Shown here: positions 32,396 to 40,764 of the stretch, in pieces
Numbering within the stretch: the first letter of the stretch is position 1
Layout: each line of letters opens with the position of its first letter
Assembly (NCBI GenBank): GCA_009693435.1
Contig: SHXF01000038.1
Location: forward strand, 1-40,764
DNA length: 40,764 nt
Source: Betaproteobacteria bacterium
GTDB lineage: Bacteria; Pseudomonadota; Gammaproteobacteria; Burkholderiales; SG8-39
Reading direction: 5' to 3'
Notes under the pieces: generated by a model
What the model saw: the letters and a program-made list of their open reading frames with translations, nothing else
Database searches by the model: none
Told to the model about the DNA's origin: nothing
Made by a program: the position numbers and the translations under genes

Positions 32396-33772
32396 TCAGA
32401 ACGGCAGCGCCACACCGGGTATCGCCGCTTCGAGCACCCGGCGAAAATCCGACTGGATGCGCTTCAGGCTTTCAGCGGTTTCGCCTTCGAAGCGCAGCAC
32501 GATCACCGGGGTGGTGTTCGATGCCCGCGCCAGGCCGAAGCCATCGGCATATTCCACGCGCAGTCCATCCAGGCGGATGATCTCGCTCGAGCCGGGGAAT
32601 TCAGCGCTTTGCTGAAGTTCCGCGATCAGCCGGTGCGGCTCGCCCTCCTGCAGCGGGATGTTCAGTTCCGGCGTGCTGACCGCCTCAGGCAGCGCGTTGA
32701 GCACCGCGCCCGGATCGGCTTCGCGCGACAGGATTTCGAGCAGCCGCGCGCCCGCATACAGGCCGTCGTCGAAACCGTACCAGCGCTCCTTGAAGAACAT
32801 GTGGCCGCTCATTTCGCCGGCGAGCATGCCGCCTTCCTTCAGCCGCGCCTTGATCAGCGAGTGCCCGGTTTTCCACATGACCGGCCGCCCGCCGTGCGCG
32901 CGTATCCAGGGCGCGAGATGGCGCGTGCACTTCACGTCGTAGATGATTTCCGCGCCCGGGCAGCGACTCAGCACGTCGCGCGCGAACAACATCAGCTGGC
33001 GATCCGGATAGATGATGCGGCCGTCTTTCGTCACCACGCCCAGCCGGTCGCCGTCGCCATCGAAGGCGAGGCCGATCTCGGCGCCGCCGGATTGCACCGC
33101 GGCAATCAGGTCGCGCAGATTCTCCGGGCGCGAGGGATCCGGATGATGGTTGGGAAAACTGCCATCCACCTCGCAGTAGAGTTCCGTCACGTCGTTGCCG
33201 AGGCGGCGGTACAGGTCGCCCGCCAAAGCGCCGGCGACCCCGTTGCCGCAATCGATGACGATTTTCATCGGCCTGGCCTGCCGCAGGTCACCGGTGATGC
33301 GCGCGAGATAGGCCTCTCGCACTTCCACTTCGCGATGGCGCCCGCTGCCCGCAGTGAATTCGCCGTGCTCGATGCGCTCGCGCAGGCGCTGTATCGATTC
33401 ACCGGACAAGGTGGTCTGGCCGAGCACCATCTTCAGCCCGTTGTAATCCGGTGGATTGTGGCTGCCGGTCACCGACACCGCGCTGCCGCAACCCAGATGC
33501 GTGGCGGCGAAATACGCGAGCGGCGTCGGCACCATGCCGATGTCGGCGGTATCGATGCCGGCTGCGCGTATGCCGCGCAGCAGCGCAGCAGCGAGCACCG
33601 GTCCGGAGTTGCGACCGTCGCGGCCCACGGCGATCTCGGTCTGTCCAAGCGCCTTCGCCTCGCTCCCCAGCGCGCGGCCTATCTGCTCGACTCCCGCTTC
33701 GGTCAGCGATTTTCCGACGATGCCGCGGATGTCGTAGGCCTTGAAGATTTCAGCAGGTATCGCGCTCATCAT
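32396..33772 (-). CDS. Phosphomannomutase/phosphoglucomutase (AlgC family)
   Basis: 458 aa alpha-D-phosphohexomutase. Start EIFKAYDIRGIVG; catalytic phosphoserine Ser104 in SVTGSHNPPDYNGLK; Mg2+ loop with Asp238, Asp240 and Asp242 in FDGDGDRLG; sugar-binding GEMSGHMFFKERWYG; phosphate loop LARASNTTPVIVLRFEG. Provides mannose-1-phosphate and glucose-1-phosphate for surface polysaccharides. Two ATG codons in tandem (33772, 33769) follow a GAGGA site; either may be used. Confidence 0.93.
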   Translation of the reverse strand: MMSAIPAEIFKAYDIRGIVGKSLTEAGVEQIGRALGSEAKALGQTEIAVGRDGRNSGPVLAAALLRGIRAAGIDTADIGMVPTPLAYFAATHLGCGSAVSVTGSHNPPDYNGLKMVLGQTTLSGESIQRLRERIEHGEFTAGSGRHREVEVREAYLARITGDLRQARPMKIVIDCGNGVAGALAGDLYRRLGNDVTELYCEVDGSFPNHHPDPSRPENLRDLIAAVQSGGAEIGLAFDGDGDRLGVVTKDGRIIYPDRQLMLFARDVLSRCPGAEIIYDVKCTRHLAPWIRAHGGRPVMWKTGHSLIKARLKEGGMLAGEMSGHMFFKERWYGFDDGLYAGARLLEILSREADPGAVLNALPEAVSTPELNIPLQEGEPHRLIAELQQSAEFPGSSEIIRLDGLRVEYADGFGLARASNTTPVIVLRFEGETAESLKRIQSDFRRVLEAAIPGVALPF

Positions 33773-33804
33773 TCGGTCCTCATGGTGTTCAGCTCCCGAT
33801 TTGT

Positions 33805-34830
33805 TCAAGTCTCGTGGTGCGCGTTGCCGGGCCGCGCACGGTGCGATTCGAAAAAGCCGAGCAGCCGGCGCGGCAGCCAATCCAGTCGGCCGGGAAACGC
33901 GCCGCTGGCGAATCCGCAGTGACCGCCCGCCTCGGGGTATTCCAGACACACCGCGGGCGAGACATCGGCTGCGTCCGGCAGCGCCGCAGGCGGCACGAAC
34001 GGGTCGTTCCAGGCGTTGATGATCAGGGTGGGCACGGCAACGGCGCGCAGTCCCGGCTTGCTGCTGGCGCGCGTCCAGTAGTCGTCGGTGTTGCGAAAGC
34101 CATGCAAGGGTGCGGTGACGACATTGTCGAATTCGCGCAGGGAACGCGCGCGCAGCATCGCCGCCGCGTCGAACAGTCCGGGAAAGGTCACGAGTTTGGC
34201 CGCGCCTTTGCGCTTCAGGGTGGCGAGGAACATGCGGGAATATACCTTGTTGAAACCGCGGCCGAGCGCGTCGCCGGACAGCATCAGATCGAGCGGCGCG
34301 GACACGGCCGCGGCGGCGTCGATGACTTCGCCTGCCGCAACCCCGGCCTCTCCCAGCCATTTCAGCAGCGCATTGCCGCCCAGGGAAAACCCTGCGGCGT
34401 ACAGTGGGGCCGTGACACTGCGCGCGCGAAACCGCGCCAGCACCCAGGCGATCTCCTCGTGGTCTCCGGAATGGTAGGCGCGCGGCAGCCGGTTGGGTTC
34501 CCCGGAACAGCCGCGAAAATGCGCCACCGCACCGCGCCAGCCGTGCCGCGCCAGGCGCTCCATGAGCGCCCTCGCATAGTGGCTGCCTGCGCCCCCCTCC
34601 AGCCCGTGGAACAGCACCACCAGCGGCGCATCATCAGGGCCGTCGAGCCAGTCGACGTCGATGAAATCGTCATCGGGCGTTTGCCAGCGCTCGCGGCGCA
34701 ATGGGGTTGCGTGATGCGAGCGCCAGCGGCCCAGCATGGCTGCGTAAATGGTTTGGGCGTTGCCGCCGGGCAGCCAGCGCGGCGCCCGGTAGCTCGACAG
34801 CATCGAGCCCTGCGCGGACCCCTTGTGCAT
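33805..34830 (-). CDS. YheT-family alpha/beta hydrolase
   Basis: 341 aa. Family N-terminus YRAPRWLPGGNAQTIYAA, then LVVLFHGLEGGAGSHYARAL, VAHFRGCSGEPNRLPRAYHSGD, nucleophile Ser in AAGFSLGGNALLKWLGE, and late Asp/His in NAWNDPFVPPAALP and EAGGHCGFA. YheT relatives are esterases or lipases of broad specificity. Start set at ATG 34830; ATG 34803 would also fit. Substrate unknown. Confidence 0.88.
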   Translation of the reverse strand: MHKGSAQGSMLSSYRAPRWLPGGNAQTIYAAMLGRWRSHHATPLRRERWQTPDDDFIDVDWLDGPDDAPLVVLFHGLEGGAGSHYARALMERLARHGWRGAVAHFRGCSGEPNRLPRAYHSGDHEEIAWVLARFRARSVTAPLYAAGFSLGGNALLKWLGEAGVAAGEVIDAAAAVSAPLDLMLSGDALGRGFNKVYSRMFLATLKRKGAAKLVTFPGLFDAAAMLRARSLREFDNVVTAPLHGFRNTDDYWTRASSKPGLRAVAVPTLIINAWNDPFVPPAALPDAADVSPAVCLEYPEAGGHCGFASGAFPGRLDWLPRRLLGFFESHRARPGNAHHET

Positions 34831-34904
34831 GGTGTTTCCCGATTGCGGCTTCCGCGCTGTTGCGCCACTGGCGGCACGCTGCGTTATCACTCGTCAGCGC
34901 GTGC

Positions 34905-35357
34905 TCAGTGAAATACCTTCGGTCCCTCGGCTGGACCCTCGACCCGAGCTTCAACCAACAAGCGCACGCCCTGCGGCGCGGGCGAAGCATGGTGCGCGAT
35001 CATGCGCCATCCGTTGCCGATGCGCAGGTACACGTTGGTGGCGATCGCCGGCGGACGCGGACGCGACTCGCCCGGCAGTTGGATATTCTCGTGCACGCTG
35101 TGCACCGCGAGCATCATGCCCGGAATCACCACCTGATGGGAGAGGTGAATCCGCATGCGCTGGCCGGAACCGAACATGCGCGCCCAGCTTTCGCGAACCT
35201 GCTCGAGCCCCGCCAGGCGCGGGCCGCCGGGATGCACGCATATCACTTCCTCGTCCTCGGCCCAGACCTCCATCATCGCCTCGAGGTTGCTGGATTCCAG
35301 GGCCTCGTAGAACGCGGACTCCGCGTCCTGTGGCGTGGGGAAGGTGGTGTTTTTCAT
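34905..35357 (-). CDS. NTF2-like (SnoaL/DUF4440-type) protein, 150 aa
   Basis: Cone-shaped NTF2 fold: TPQDAESAFYEALESSNLEAMMEVWAEDEEVICVHPGGPRLAGLEQVRESWARMF (start and end quoted in part), ending with RIGNGWRMIAHHASPAP. Such proteins may be small-molecule isomerases or ligand-binding proteins; no catalytic residue set can be assigned. Start ATG 35357. Spaced 74 bases from the hydrolase. Confidence 0.85.
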   Translation of the reverse strand: MKNTTFPTPQDAESAFYEALESSNLEAMMEVWAEDEEVICVHPGGPRLAGLEQVRESWARMFGSGQRMRIHLSHQVVIPGMMLAVHSVHENIQLPGESRPRPPAIATNVYLRIGNGWRMIAHHASPAPQGVRLLVEARVEGPAEGPKVFH

Positions 35358-35441
35358 GGCGCATCCGGAAGCGGCGAATGTTAGCGGATCAGCGGCGGAT
35401 TGCCAACGATGCTCCCGCGCACGATGCGCGGGCACATTGAA

Positions 35442-36434
35442 CTATGCCCTGCGCCGTCTGGCCAACGCTTCCGGATTGAGCAGGCTGGGCGGCACCTTGC
35501 CTTCGAGGATCGCATCGAGATTGTCAACGGCGAGATGATTCATCTTCAGGCGCGTGGCGCGGGTGGCGCTGCCGATGTGCGGCGCAAGCGCGACGTTGTC
35601 CAGTTCGTAGAGCGCAGGATTCACCTTGGGTTCGCCCTCGAACACGTCCAGCCCGGCGCCGGCGATGCGCCGTTCTCGCAGCGCCTGCGCGAGCGCATCC
35701 TCGTCGATGATACCGCCGCGCGCCGCGTTGATCAGGATCGCGGTCGGTTTCATCAATGCCAGTTCGCGCGCGGCGATGAGATGGTGGCTTTCCGCCGTGT
35801 AAGGCAGGTTGAGGCTGACGAAATCGGATTCACGCAGCAGCGCGTCCATGGACCTGAAGATTGCCCCGGTATCGCGCTCGATCTCCGCCGACACCCGGTT
35901 GCGGTTGCAATACAGCACGCGCATGTCGAAACCTTTCGCGCGACGCGCCACGGCCTGACCGATGCGGCCCATGCCGATGATCCCCAGCGTCGCATGGTGC
36001 ACGTCCTGGCCGAGAAACTGGTCGTTCTTCCAGCCCTTCCAGTTGCCGGCGCGCATCCAGCGCTCCCCTTCGGTGAGGCGGCGCGCGGCGCCCAGCAGCA
36101 GCGCCCACACCATGTCGGCGGTGGTGTCATCCAGCACCCCCGGGGTGTTGGTCGCGAGTATGCCGCGCTCGGTCAGCGCGGCCATATCGAGGTTGTTGTA
36201 GCCGACCGCGACATTGCACAACGCGCGCAGCTTCGGGCAGGCATCGAGAAACGCAGCGTCGATGCGCTCGCCACTGGAGGCGAGCACGCCGACCTTGTCG
36301 GCGGCCCGGCGGCGCAGTTCATCGGCCGGCCAGGCCGCGTCGTCCCGTTGGTTATCCTCGACTTCGTATCGTTCGCGCAGGCGATCGATCACTTCATCGA
36401 ACGTGGCGCGCGTTATCAGGATTTTCGGCTTCAA
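35442..36434 (-). CDS. D-2-hydroxyacid dehydrogenase (glyoxylate reductase-like)
   Basis: 330 aa NAD(P)-dependent dehydrogenase. Seen: VAVGYNNLDMAALTERGILATNTPGVL, Rossmann motif LGIIGMGRIGQAVARRA, INAARGGIIDEDAL with the catalytic Arg region, LDVFEGEP (Glu) and LAPHIGSATRATR (His). Closest style is GhrB/GyaR, reducing glyoxylate or hydroxypyruvate. Start ATG 36434 has a GGAG site. Its function could complement the carboxylate TRAP transporter upstream on the same strand, but this is inference. Confidence 0.9.
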   Translation of the reverse strand: MKPKILITRATFDEVIDRLRERYEVEDNQRDDAAWPADELRRRAADKVGVLASSGERIDAAFLDACPKLRALCNVAVGYNNLDMAALTERGILATNTPGVLDDTTADMVWALLLGAARRLTEGERWMRAGNWKGWKNDQFLGQDVHHATLGIIGMGRIGQAVARRAKGFDMRVLYCNRNRVSAEIERDTGAIFRSMDALLRESDFVSLNLPYTAESHHLIAARELALMKPTAILINAARGGIIDEDALAQALRERRIAGAGLDVFEGEPKVNPALYELDNVALAPHIGSATRATRLKMNHLAVDNLDAILEGKVPPSLLNPEALARRRRA

Positions 36435-36534
36435 TGGTGGCTCCTAATCAACGATCTACCGCGCATGTTCGTCCCGGCCGGCGCATACCGTTTGACTAGC
36501 CCAGGCACGCCACGCCCTTTGCCCAGGGGCGCAT

Positions 36535-36566
36535 GTAGGTTGACGGTAAGCGCAGCGAACCCCAAC
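36535..36566 (-). repeat. Dispersed palindromic repeat, copy 2
   Basis: On the minus strand GTTGGGGTTCGCTGCGCTTACC... ending CAACCTAC, related to the element at 8213-8241. It lies in the gap between the TRAP dctM stop and the dehydrogenase start. Confidence 0.6.
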
Positions 36567-36577
36567 AGGGTGGCACC

Positions 36578-38554
36578 TCAGCGCCCGTACAGCACCTGCG
36601 GCAGCCACAGTCCTATTCCGGGAAACAGGTACAGCAGCACCAGCGCAACCACCTGGATGCCCATGAAGGGCATCATGCCGGCGAAGATCTGGTTGAGCGT
36701 CACGTGCGACGGCGCCACCCCCTTGAGATAGAACGCGGCCATCGCCACCGGCGGCGAGAGGAACGCGGTCTGCAGGTTCAGCGCGACCAGCAGCCCGAAG
36801 AACAGCGGATCGATGCCGAATTTCGGCAGGATGGGAATGAAGATCGGCATGAAAATGACGATGATCTCGGTCCATTCCAGCGGCCATCCCAGCAGGAAAA
36901 TGATGGCCTGGGCAAGAATCATGAATTGCAACGGCGTCAGTCCCAGGGACAGCACCCAGCGCTCGATGATTTCCTGGCCGCCCAGCAAGGCGAATGCCGC
37001 GGAAAAAATGGAGGAACCGACAAACAGCCAGCACACCATGGCGGAGGTTTTGGCGGTGAGGTAGGCGGAGTCCCTCACCACCGAATAGTTCAACCGGCCG
37101 TACGCCGCAGCCAGCAGCAGCCCGCCCAGCGCGCCTGCCGCAGCAGCCTCAGAAGGCGTGGCGAGCCCCATCACGATCGATCCCAGCACCGCAATGATGA
37201 GAACCGCAAGCGGGAAGAATGAGGCCAGCAGCATCTTGAAGATTTCGAGGCGCACAAAGTTGAACGTTGCATAGAACGCGACCAGGACTGCAACGCCCAG
37301 GCCCAGTGCAATCCAGAATCCCGGTGGCGCCGGAACGCGCCCGGCCGGCGCCGCCTGCGCCGGCGCGGCCTTGGCTGCGGGCTTCTCCACTACCGGCGCC
37401 GCAGGCCTGGGCTCTGCGACGGCTGCAGGCTGCGTCGGTGCGGCACCGGAATTCGCTGAGGTATCTTCCGACTCGGCGGGCGGCTCCTGCAGTCCGCCAT
37501 CCTGCTTGTCCTCTTCCGCGCCGGGTTCCTGCAGTCCGCCGGCATCCTGCGATTTTTCGACCTCACCATCGCCTGCCATGCCCATCGCTTCGACACCCGC
37601 CGTGTCCACCACCGCCTCCGGCGCCGTCACCATGGAAAACACCAGCGCCATCAGCAGGAAGAATGCCGCCGCCGGCAGCAAGGTGATGCCGAACTGCTGA
37701 AACATCACCCGCGAAGGCACGTCGGCATTGCGCTTGCCCTTGATGCCCGCCCACAGCCCGGTGAGCGCGCGCGGGCCGGACGAGCCGGTCAGTTGCTCCG
37801 CGAAAACCGGAAGCGCGACCTTGCGTCCCTCGGCCGACAGCGGCGGCATCAGCGCCGGATTGATTTTGGCCAGCACGATGATGTAGCCGACGTACAGCGC
37901 GGCCAGCATGATGCCGGGAAAGAACGCGCCCGCGTACAGCTGCACCACCGATACGCCGGCGGTGGCGCCGTAGACGATCAGCAGCACCGAGGGTGGAATC
38001 AGGATGCCGAGACAGCCCCCGGCGGTGATTGCACCTGCCGAGACACGAACGTTGTAGCCTGCCTTGAGCATCGCCGGAAAGGCCAGCAATCCCATCAGGG
38101 TAACCACCGCGCCGACGATGCCGGTGGCTGTCGCGAAGATGGCGCAGGTGACGATGGTTGCCACCGCCAGCGAACCCGGCACGCGCGCCATGGCCAGATG
38201 CAGGCTGCGAAACAGTTTTTCGATGAGGTTGGCGCGCTCGACCAGGTAACCCATGAAGACGAACAGGGGGATGGCGATCAGCACGTCGTTCGACATGACC
38301 GCGTAGGCGCGCTGCACCATCAGGTCGAGAATCTGGTGCATGTCGTAGTCGTAGGCAAACCAGCCGAACATCATGCCCATGCCCATCAACGTGAATGCGG
38401 TGGGAAAACCGAGCATGATCGCCACCACCACCAGGCCCAGCATCAGCAGGCCGAGGTGGCCGTGGGTGACGGTCTGTGCGCTGAGCAGCATCCAGGCGCA
38501 GCCGAGGAGCAGCAGCGCCATCAGGGAGAAACCGAACCACAGTTCCTTCCTCAT
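36578..38554 (-). CDS. dctM: TRAP transporter large permease (DctM) with soluble insertion
   Basis: 658 aa, well above the ~430 aa of standard DctM. Membrane core on both sides: TAFTLMGMGMMFGWFAY, ILIPPSVLLIVYGATAGVS and in the C-terminal half SIVMGLATPSEAAAAGALGG and LEWTEIIVIFMPIFIPIL. Between about residues 312 and 411 lies a hydrophilic Glu/Pro/Ala-rich insertion containing two copies of GGLQEP and an APAQAAPAG stretch. ATG overlaps the dctQ stop (ATGA). Forms the permease with DctQ; Na+-coupled import of an organic acid bound by DctP. Confidence 0.9.
   Translation of the reverse strand: MRKELWFGFSLMALLLLGCAWMLLSAQTVTHGHLGLLMLGLVVVAIMLGFPTAFTLMGMGMMFGWFAYDYDMHQILDLMVQRAYAVMSNDVLIAIPLFVFMGYLVERANLIEKLFRSLHLAMARVPGSLAVATIVTCAIFATATGIVGAVVTLMGLLAFPAMLKAGYNVRVSAGAITAGGCLGILIPPSVLLIVYGATAGVSVVQLYAGAFFPGIMLAALYVGYIIVLAKINPALMPPLSAEGRKVALPVFAEQLTGSSGPRALTGLWAGIKGKRNADVPSRVMFQQFGITLLPAAAFFLLMALVFSMVTAPEAVVDTAGVEAMGMAGDGEVEKSQDAGGLQEPGAEEDKQDGGLQEPPAESEDTSANSGAAPTQPAAVAEPRPAAPVVEKPAAKAAPAQAAPAGRVPAPPGFWIALGLGVAVLVAFYATFNFVRLEIFKMLLASFFPLAVLIIAVLGSIVMGLATPSEAAAAGALGGLLLAAAYGRLNYSVVRDSAYLTAKTSAMVCWLFVGSSIFSAAFALLGGQEIIERWVLSLGLTPLQFMILAQAIIFLLGWPLEWTEIIVIFMPIFIPILPKFGIDPLFFGLLVALNLQTAFLSPPVAMAAFYLKGVAPSHVTLNQIFAGMMPFMGIQVVALVLLYLFPGIGLWLPQVLYGR
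37485..37550 (-). repeat. Direct repeat in the dctM insertion
   Basis: TCCTGCAGTCCGCC occurs at 37485-37498 and 37527-37540, 42 bases apart (multiple of three), each followed by ATCCTGC after zero or three bases. In protein it gives QDAGGLQEP and QDGGLQEP. Confidence 0.75.
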
Positions 38555-39174
38555 TTCGAGGCACCCTTGCCGGTGACCAGGCGGTCGAGTTGCGCAATGT
38601 CCTCGTCCTTCACGTGCACCATCGCCTTCAGCTTGTCGACGTCCACTTCCTCGACGTCGATATTGCGCGAAGGCCATTCGCCCTCGCGGATGCAGATGAT
38701 GCAGCGGATGATCTCCACCACCCCCTGCAGCAGCAGGAACACTCCGGCAATCGGGATGATGGTCTTGAACGGATAAACCGGCGGACCGTCCGCGGTCACG
38801 TTGGAATGCTCATTGATGGTCCAGCTCTGTGCGGCGTAGTCGTACCCGGCCCAGGCGAGCGCCACCACGCCGGGAATGAAAAACACAAAATAGAGAATGA
38901 GGTCCAGCGTGGCCTGGGTGCGCGGCCTGAAAAAACCGTACAGCACGTCGCCGCGCACGTGGCCGTTCTTCGACAGCGTGTACGCGCCCGCCATCATGAA
39001 CATGGTCCCGTAGAGCATGGTCATCGCATCGAATGCCCAGGCGTGCGGATGGTCGAGCATGTAGCGGGAAAACACCTCCCAGGACACGAACAGCGTGAGC
39101 ACCACAATCAGCCAGGAGAAGCCCTGCCCCACCCAGGTACTGAGCTTGTCAATGAATAACAGCGCTTTCTGCAT
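38551..39174 (-). CDS. dctQ: TRAP transporter small permease (DctQ)
   Basis: 207 aa with four membrane segments; N-terminal FSWLIVVLTLFVSWEVFSRYML and HAWAFDAMTMLYGTMFMMAGAYTLSKNGHVRGDVLYG are DctQ signatures. C-terminal cytoplasmic tail is Asp/Glu-rich (NIDVEEVDVDKLKAMVHVKDED). Follows dctP after a terminator-like hairpin and precedes dctM with a 4-base overlap. Confidence 0.92.
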   Translation of the reverse strand: MQKALLFIDKLSTWVGQGFSWLIVVLTLFVSWEVFSRYMLDHPHAWAFDAMTMLYGTMFMMAGAYTLSKNGHVRGDVLYGFFRPRTQATLDLILYFVFFIPGVVALAWAGYDYAAQSWTINEHSNVTADGPPVYPFKTIIPIAGVFLLLQGVVEIIRCIICIREGEWPSRNIDVEEVDVDKLKAMVHVKDEDIAQLDRLVTGKGASK

Positions 39175-39270
39175 GTGAAGTCCTGACCGGCTGTTGAACC
39201 ACGATTACAGCATCCCGTTTCGCGCCGTCAGGATGTGTCGCCTGATTGTCGGCAGCCTGTTCCACCCCCC

Positions 39271-39306
39271 AAAAAAAACACCATCCGGACCTGCTGGATG
39301 GTGTTT
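39271..39306 (-). terminator. Rho-independent terminator between dctP and dctQ
   Basis: On the minus strand, an 11-bp perfect stem (39306-39296 with 39286-39276, core AACACCATCC/GGATGGTGTT) with a 9-base loop is followed by a run of eight T. It lies 15 bases after the dctP stop and 97 bases before dctQ, so most transcripts should end after dctP, giving more binding protein than permease. Confidence 0.9.
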
Positions 39307-39321
39307 CCGGGTTGCGACGCC

Positions 39322-40479
39322 TCAGGCCTTCTTTGCTGCGGGCTTGGCCGCGGGCTTGCCGAAGTAGTGGTTGTAGGCCATGCGGCGCTGGACATTGGTG
39401 TCGAGGTCCCATTTCACGACACGCGCGGCGAACGCCTTCTGCGACGCCTCGATTTCCTTGAAGAGCGCGTTGCCGGCGCCTTTTTTCTCGGCGGCCTGAT
39501 CATAAGCGCCCAGTTGCGTCTGCAGGATGGCATCGGGTGTCTTGTAGAACCTGACCTTGTCCTTGGTCTGCATCTCGATGTAATCCTTGGAGTAACGATC
39601 AATGGCCTTCCACGACATGTCCTGCGATGCCGCTTCGACGCCAATCTCGATGATCGCCTTCATTTTTGCCGGCAACGCGTCGTACTTGGTCTTGTTGAAC
39701 ATGATCTCGAACTGCTCGGCGTTCTGGTGGTAGCTCTGCAGCATGCAGACCTTGGATACGTCGGGAAAGCCGAGAATGCGGTCGGACGTGGCGTTGTTGA
39801 ACTCGGCGGCATCCAGCAGGCCGCGATCCATTGCCGGCACGATCTCGCCGCCCGGCAGCGCATTCACCGCCGCTCCCAGTCCGGTGAACACGTCGATCGA
39901 GATGCCCACGGTGCGGTACTTCAGACCCTTGAAGTCGGCGGCCTTGGTGATCGGCTTCTTGAACCAGCCCAGCGGTTGCGTCGGCATCGGCCCGTAGGGA
40001 AAGGACACCACATTGGCGCCGATCGAGGCGTACAGCTTGGCGAGCAATTCCTTGCCGCCGCCATACTTGTGCCAGGACAGCATCTGGTTGGCGTCCATGC
40101 CGAATGCCGGGCCGGAACCCCACAGCGCGAGTGCGTTCTGCTTGCCGTAGTGATACACCAGCACGCCATGGCCGCCATCGAGCGTGCCCTTGGTCACGGC
40201 GTCGAGCAACCCGAACGCCGGCACCACTGCGCCCGCCGGCAGCACTTCGATCTTCAGATCACCGCCGGTCATATCGTTGATCTTCTTGGCGAAGTCGTTG
40301 GCGTACTCGTGAAAGATGTCTTTCGCGGGCCACGTGGATTGCCAGCGCATGCTGATCGGGCCCTGCGCCTTGACGATGGTCGGGAAACCCAGTGTCGCAG
40401 CCCCTGCGGTGGCAGCGGTGGCGCCCGCCAGGAATTTGCGGCGCGTGACAACCTTGTCCTTACTCTGCAGCTTGATCAT
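39322..40479 (-). CDS. dctP: TRAP substrate-binding protein (DctP), Tat-type signal
   Basis: 385 aa. The twin-arginine signal VTRRKFLAGATAATAGAATLG is followed by the mature domain starting AQGPISMRWQSTWPAKDIFHEYANDF. Family segments: GKTLD-like GTLDGGHGVLVYHYGKQNALALWGSGPAFGM, VKGLKYRT-like FKGLKYRTVGISIDVFTGLGA and GGEIVPAMDRGLLDAAEFN. The type resembles binding proteins for mannitol/chloroaromatic-type or 2-oxo acids; ligand unknown. ATG 40479 has a perfect AAGGAG site. Ends in a small repeat KPAAKPAAKKA. Confidence 0.92.
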   Translation of the reverse strand: MIKLQSKDKVVTRRKFLAGATAATAGAATLGFPTIVKAQGPISMRWQSTWPAKDIFHEYANDFAKKINDMTGGDLKIEVLPAGAVVPAFGLLDAVTKGTLDGGHGVLVYHYGKQNALALWGSGPAFGMDANQMLSWHKYGGGKELLAKLYASIGANVVSFPYGPMPTQPLGWFKKPITKAADFKGLKYRTVGISIDVFTGLGAAVNALPGGEIVPAMDRGLLDAAEFNNATSDRILGFPDVSKVCMLQSYHQNAEQFEIMFNKTKYDALPAKMKAIIEIGVEAASQDMSWKAIDRYSKDYIEMQTKDKVRFYKTPDAILQTQLGAYDQAAEKKGAGNALFKEIEASQKAFAARVVKWDLDTNVQRRMAYNHYFGKPAAKPAAKKA

Positions 40480-40764
40480 TGTCTTCTCCTTTGGATGTGT
40501 ATCCCGGGAAACAGGCAACACAGATGGATTATTCCAGGCCTCAACGCGGATGGCCGCGCAATGGTTTTCCCCGAGGCCGGTGAATCCTATTCCTGAAATT
40601 CTGTTAGATCAAGCAGAAGTCTTGTCCAACGAGGTATGAGCCTGGAGGAAGGCTCGACATTCCATTGAGGAATGAGCCTGGAAGGGCACAAGGGAGGTGG
40701 CAAGGCGGCTGACAGGCAAGCTGCGCGGGCGCGGTGGGTTGATCATCTACGGATGGTCATCGAC
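40480..40764. other. Terminal non-coding stretch upstream of dctP
   Basis: Holds the dctP ribosome-binding site and presumably its promoter. ATGAGCCTGGA occurs twice (about 40636 and 40671) and short purine-rich tracts follow. No gene or RNA recognised; a gene on the far side may be cut by the window edge. Confidence 0.4.

Overview
The window is a gene-dense, high-GC chromosomal segment that looks betaproteobacterial, probably from an uncultured or lightly studied Burkholderiales-like lineage. The lineage call rests on protein families and gene order: rsmI divergent from lpoA-yraN-(HIRAN)-diaA-dolP; birA-coaX-SPOR; ilvE-zinc finger-waaF; a type A rnpB; and heptose-LPS genes (waaF, hldE2/rfaE2, a GmhA/DiaA-type isomerase). 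No rRNA, tRNA, prophage, IS element or CRISPR array was seen.

Layout. 0-2.5 kb: an intergenic palindrome, a hypothetical gene, a truncated HEPN gene, a vapBC module with a likely operator, and a membrane protein with an HExxH motif. 2.6-7.8 kb: a dihydroxyphthalate-decarboxylase-like binding protein, ilvE, a zinc-finger protein, waaF, a small CbiX-type chelatase, an EamA transporter and an EthD protein. 7.8-8.1 kb: rnpB on the minus strand. 8.3-10.3 kb: pyrC and a DUF3025 gene (minus). 10.5-14.8 kb: the rsmI / lpoA-yraN-diaA-dolP envelope cluster with an inserted exported HIRAN-domain gene. 15.1-17.3 kb: a zinc alcohol dehydrogenase and a luciferase-like monooxygenase, start-stop overlapped. 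17.5-21.6 kb: an accessory minus-strand block with a GNAT enzyme, higBA, a frameshifted hydrolase, a nucleotidyltransferase and a DUF433/DUF5615 toxin-antitoxin pair. 21.7-26.7 kb: hldE2, MoxR ATPase, DUF58 protein and transglutaminase, one tight operon. 26.7-29.5 kb: birA, coaX, SPOR protein and a small lipoprotein (minus). 29.7-32.4 kb: a class V aminotransferase overlapping an orphan UgpB-like binding protein. 32.4-36.4 kb: phosphomannomutase, YheT-like hydrolase, NTF2-like protein and a hydroxyacid dehydrogenase (all minus). 36.6-40.5 kb: a TRAP transporter, dctP - terminator - dctQ - dctM.

The most striking signal is that ordinary housekeeping or metabolic genes carry short, frame-preserving tandem repeats: 12 bp in ilvE and the alcohol dehydrogenase, 24 bp in the transglutaminase, 21 bp x 8 inside coaX, and 24 bp x about 7 at the end of the aminotransferase. 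Smaller duplications sit at the waaF stop codon, upstream of the EamA gene, in dctM and near the HIRAN gene. The units differ in sequence, so this looks like repeated independent local amplification rather than one mobile repeat. In coaX and the transglutaminase the repeats interrupt conserved enzyme folds; elsewhere they form C-terminal tails. One 11-bp unit in the dehydrogenase array shifts the frame and moves the stop codon onto the start of the next gene. No new defence or mobile system was recognised; the repeat expansions, the exported HIRAN protein and the toxin-antitoxin-rich block are the leads worth following.
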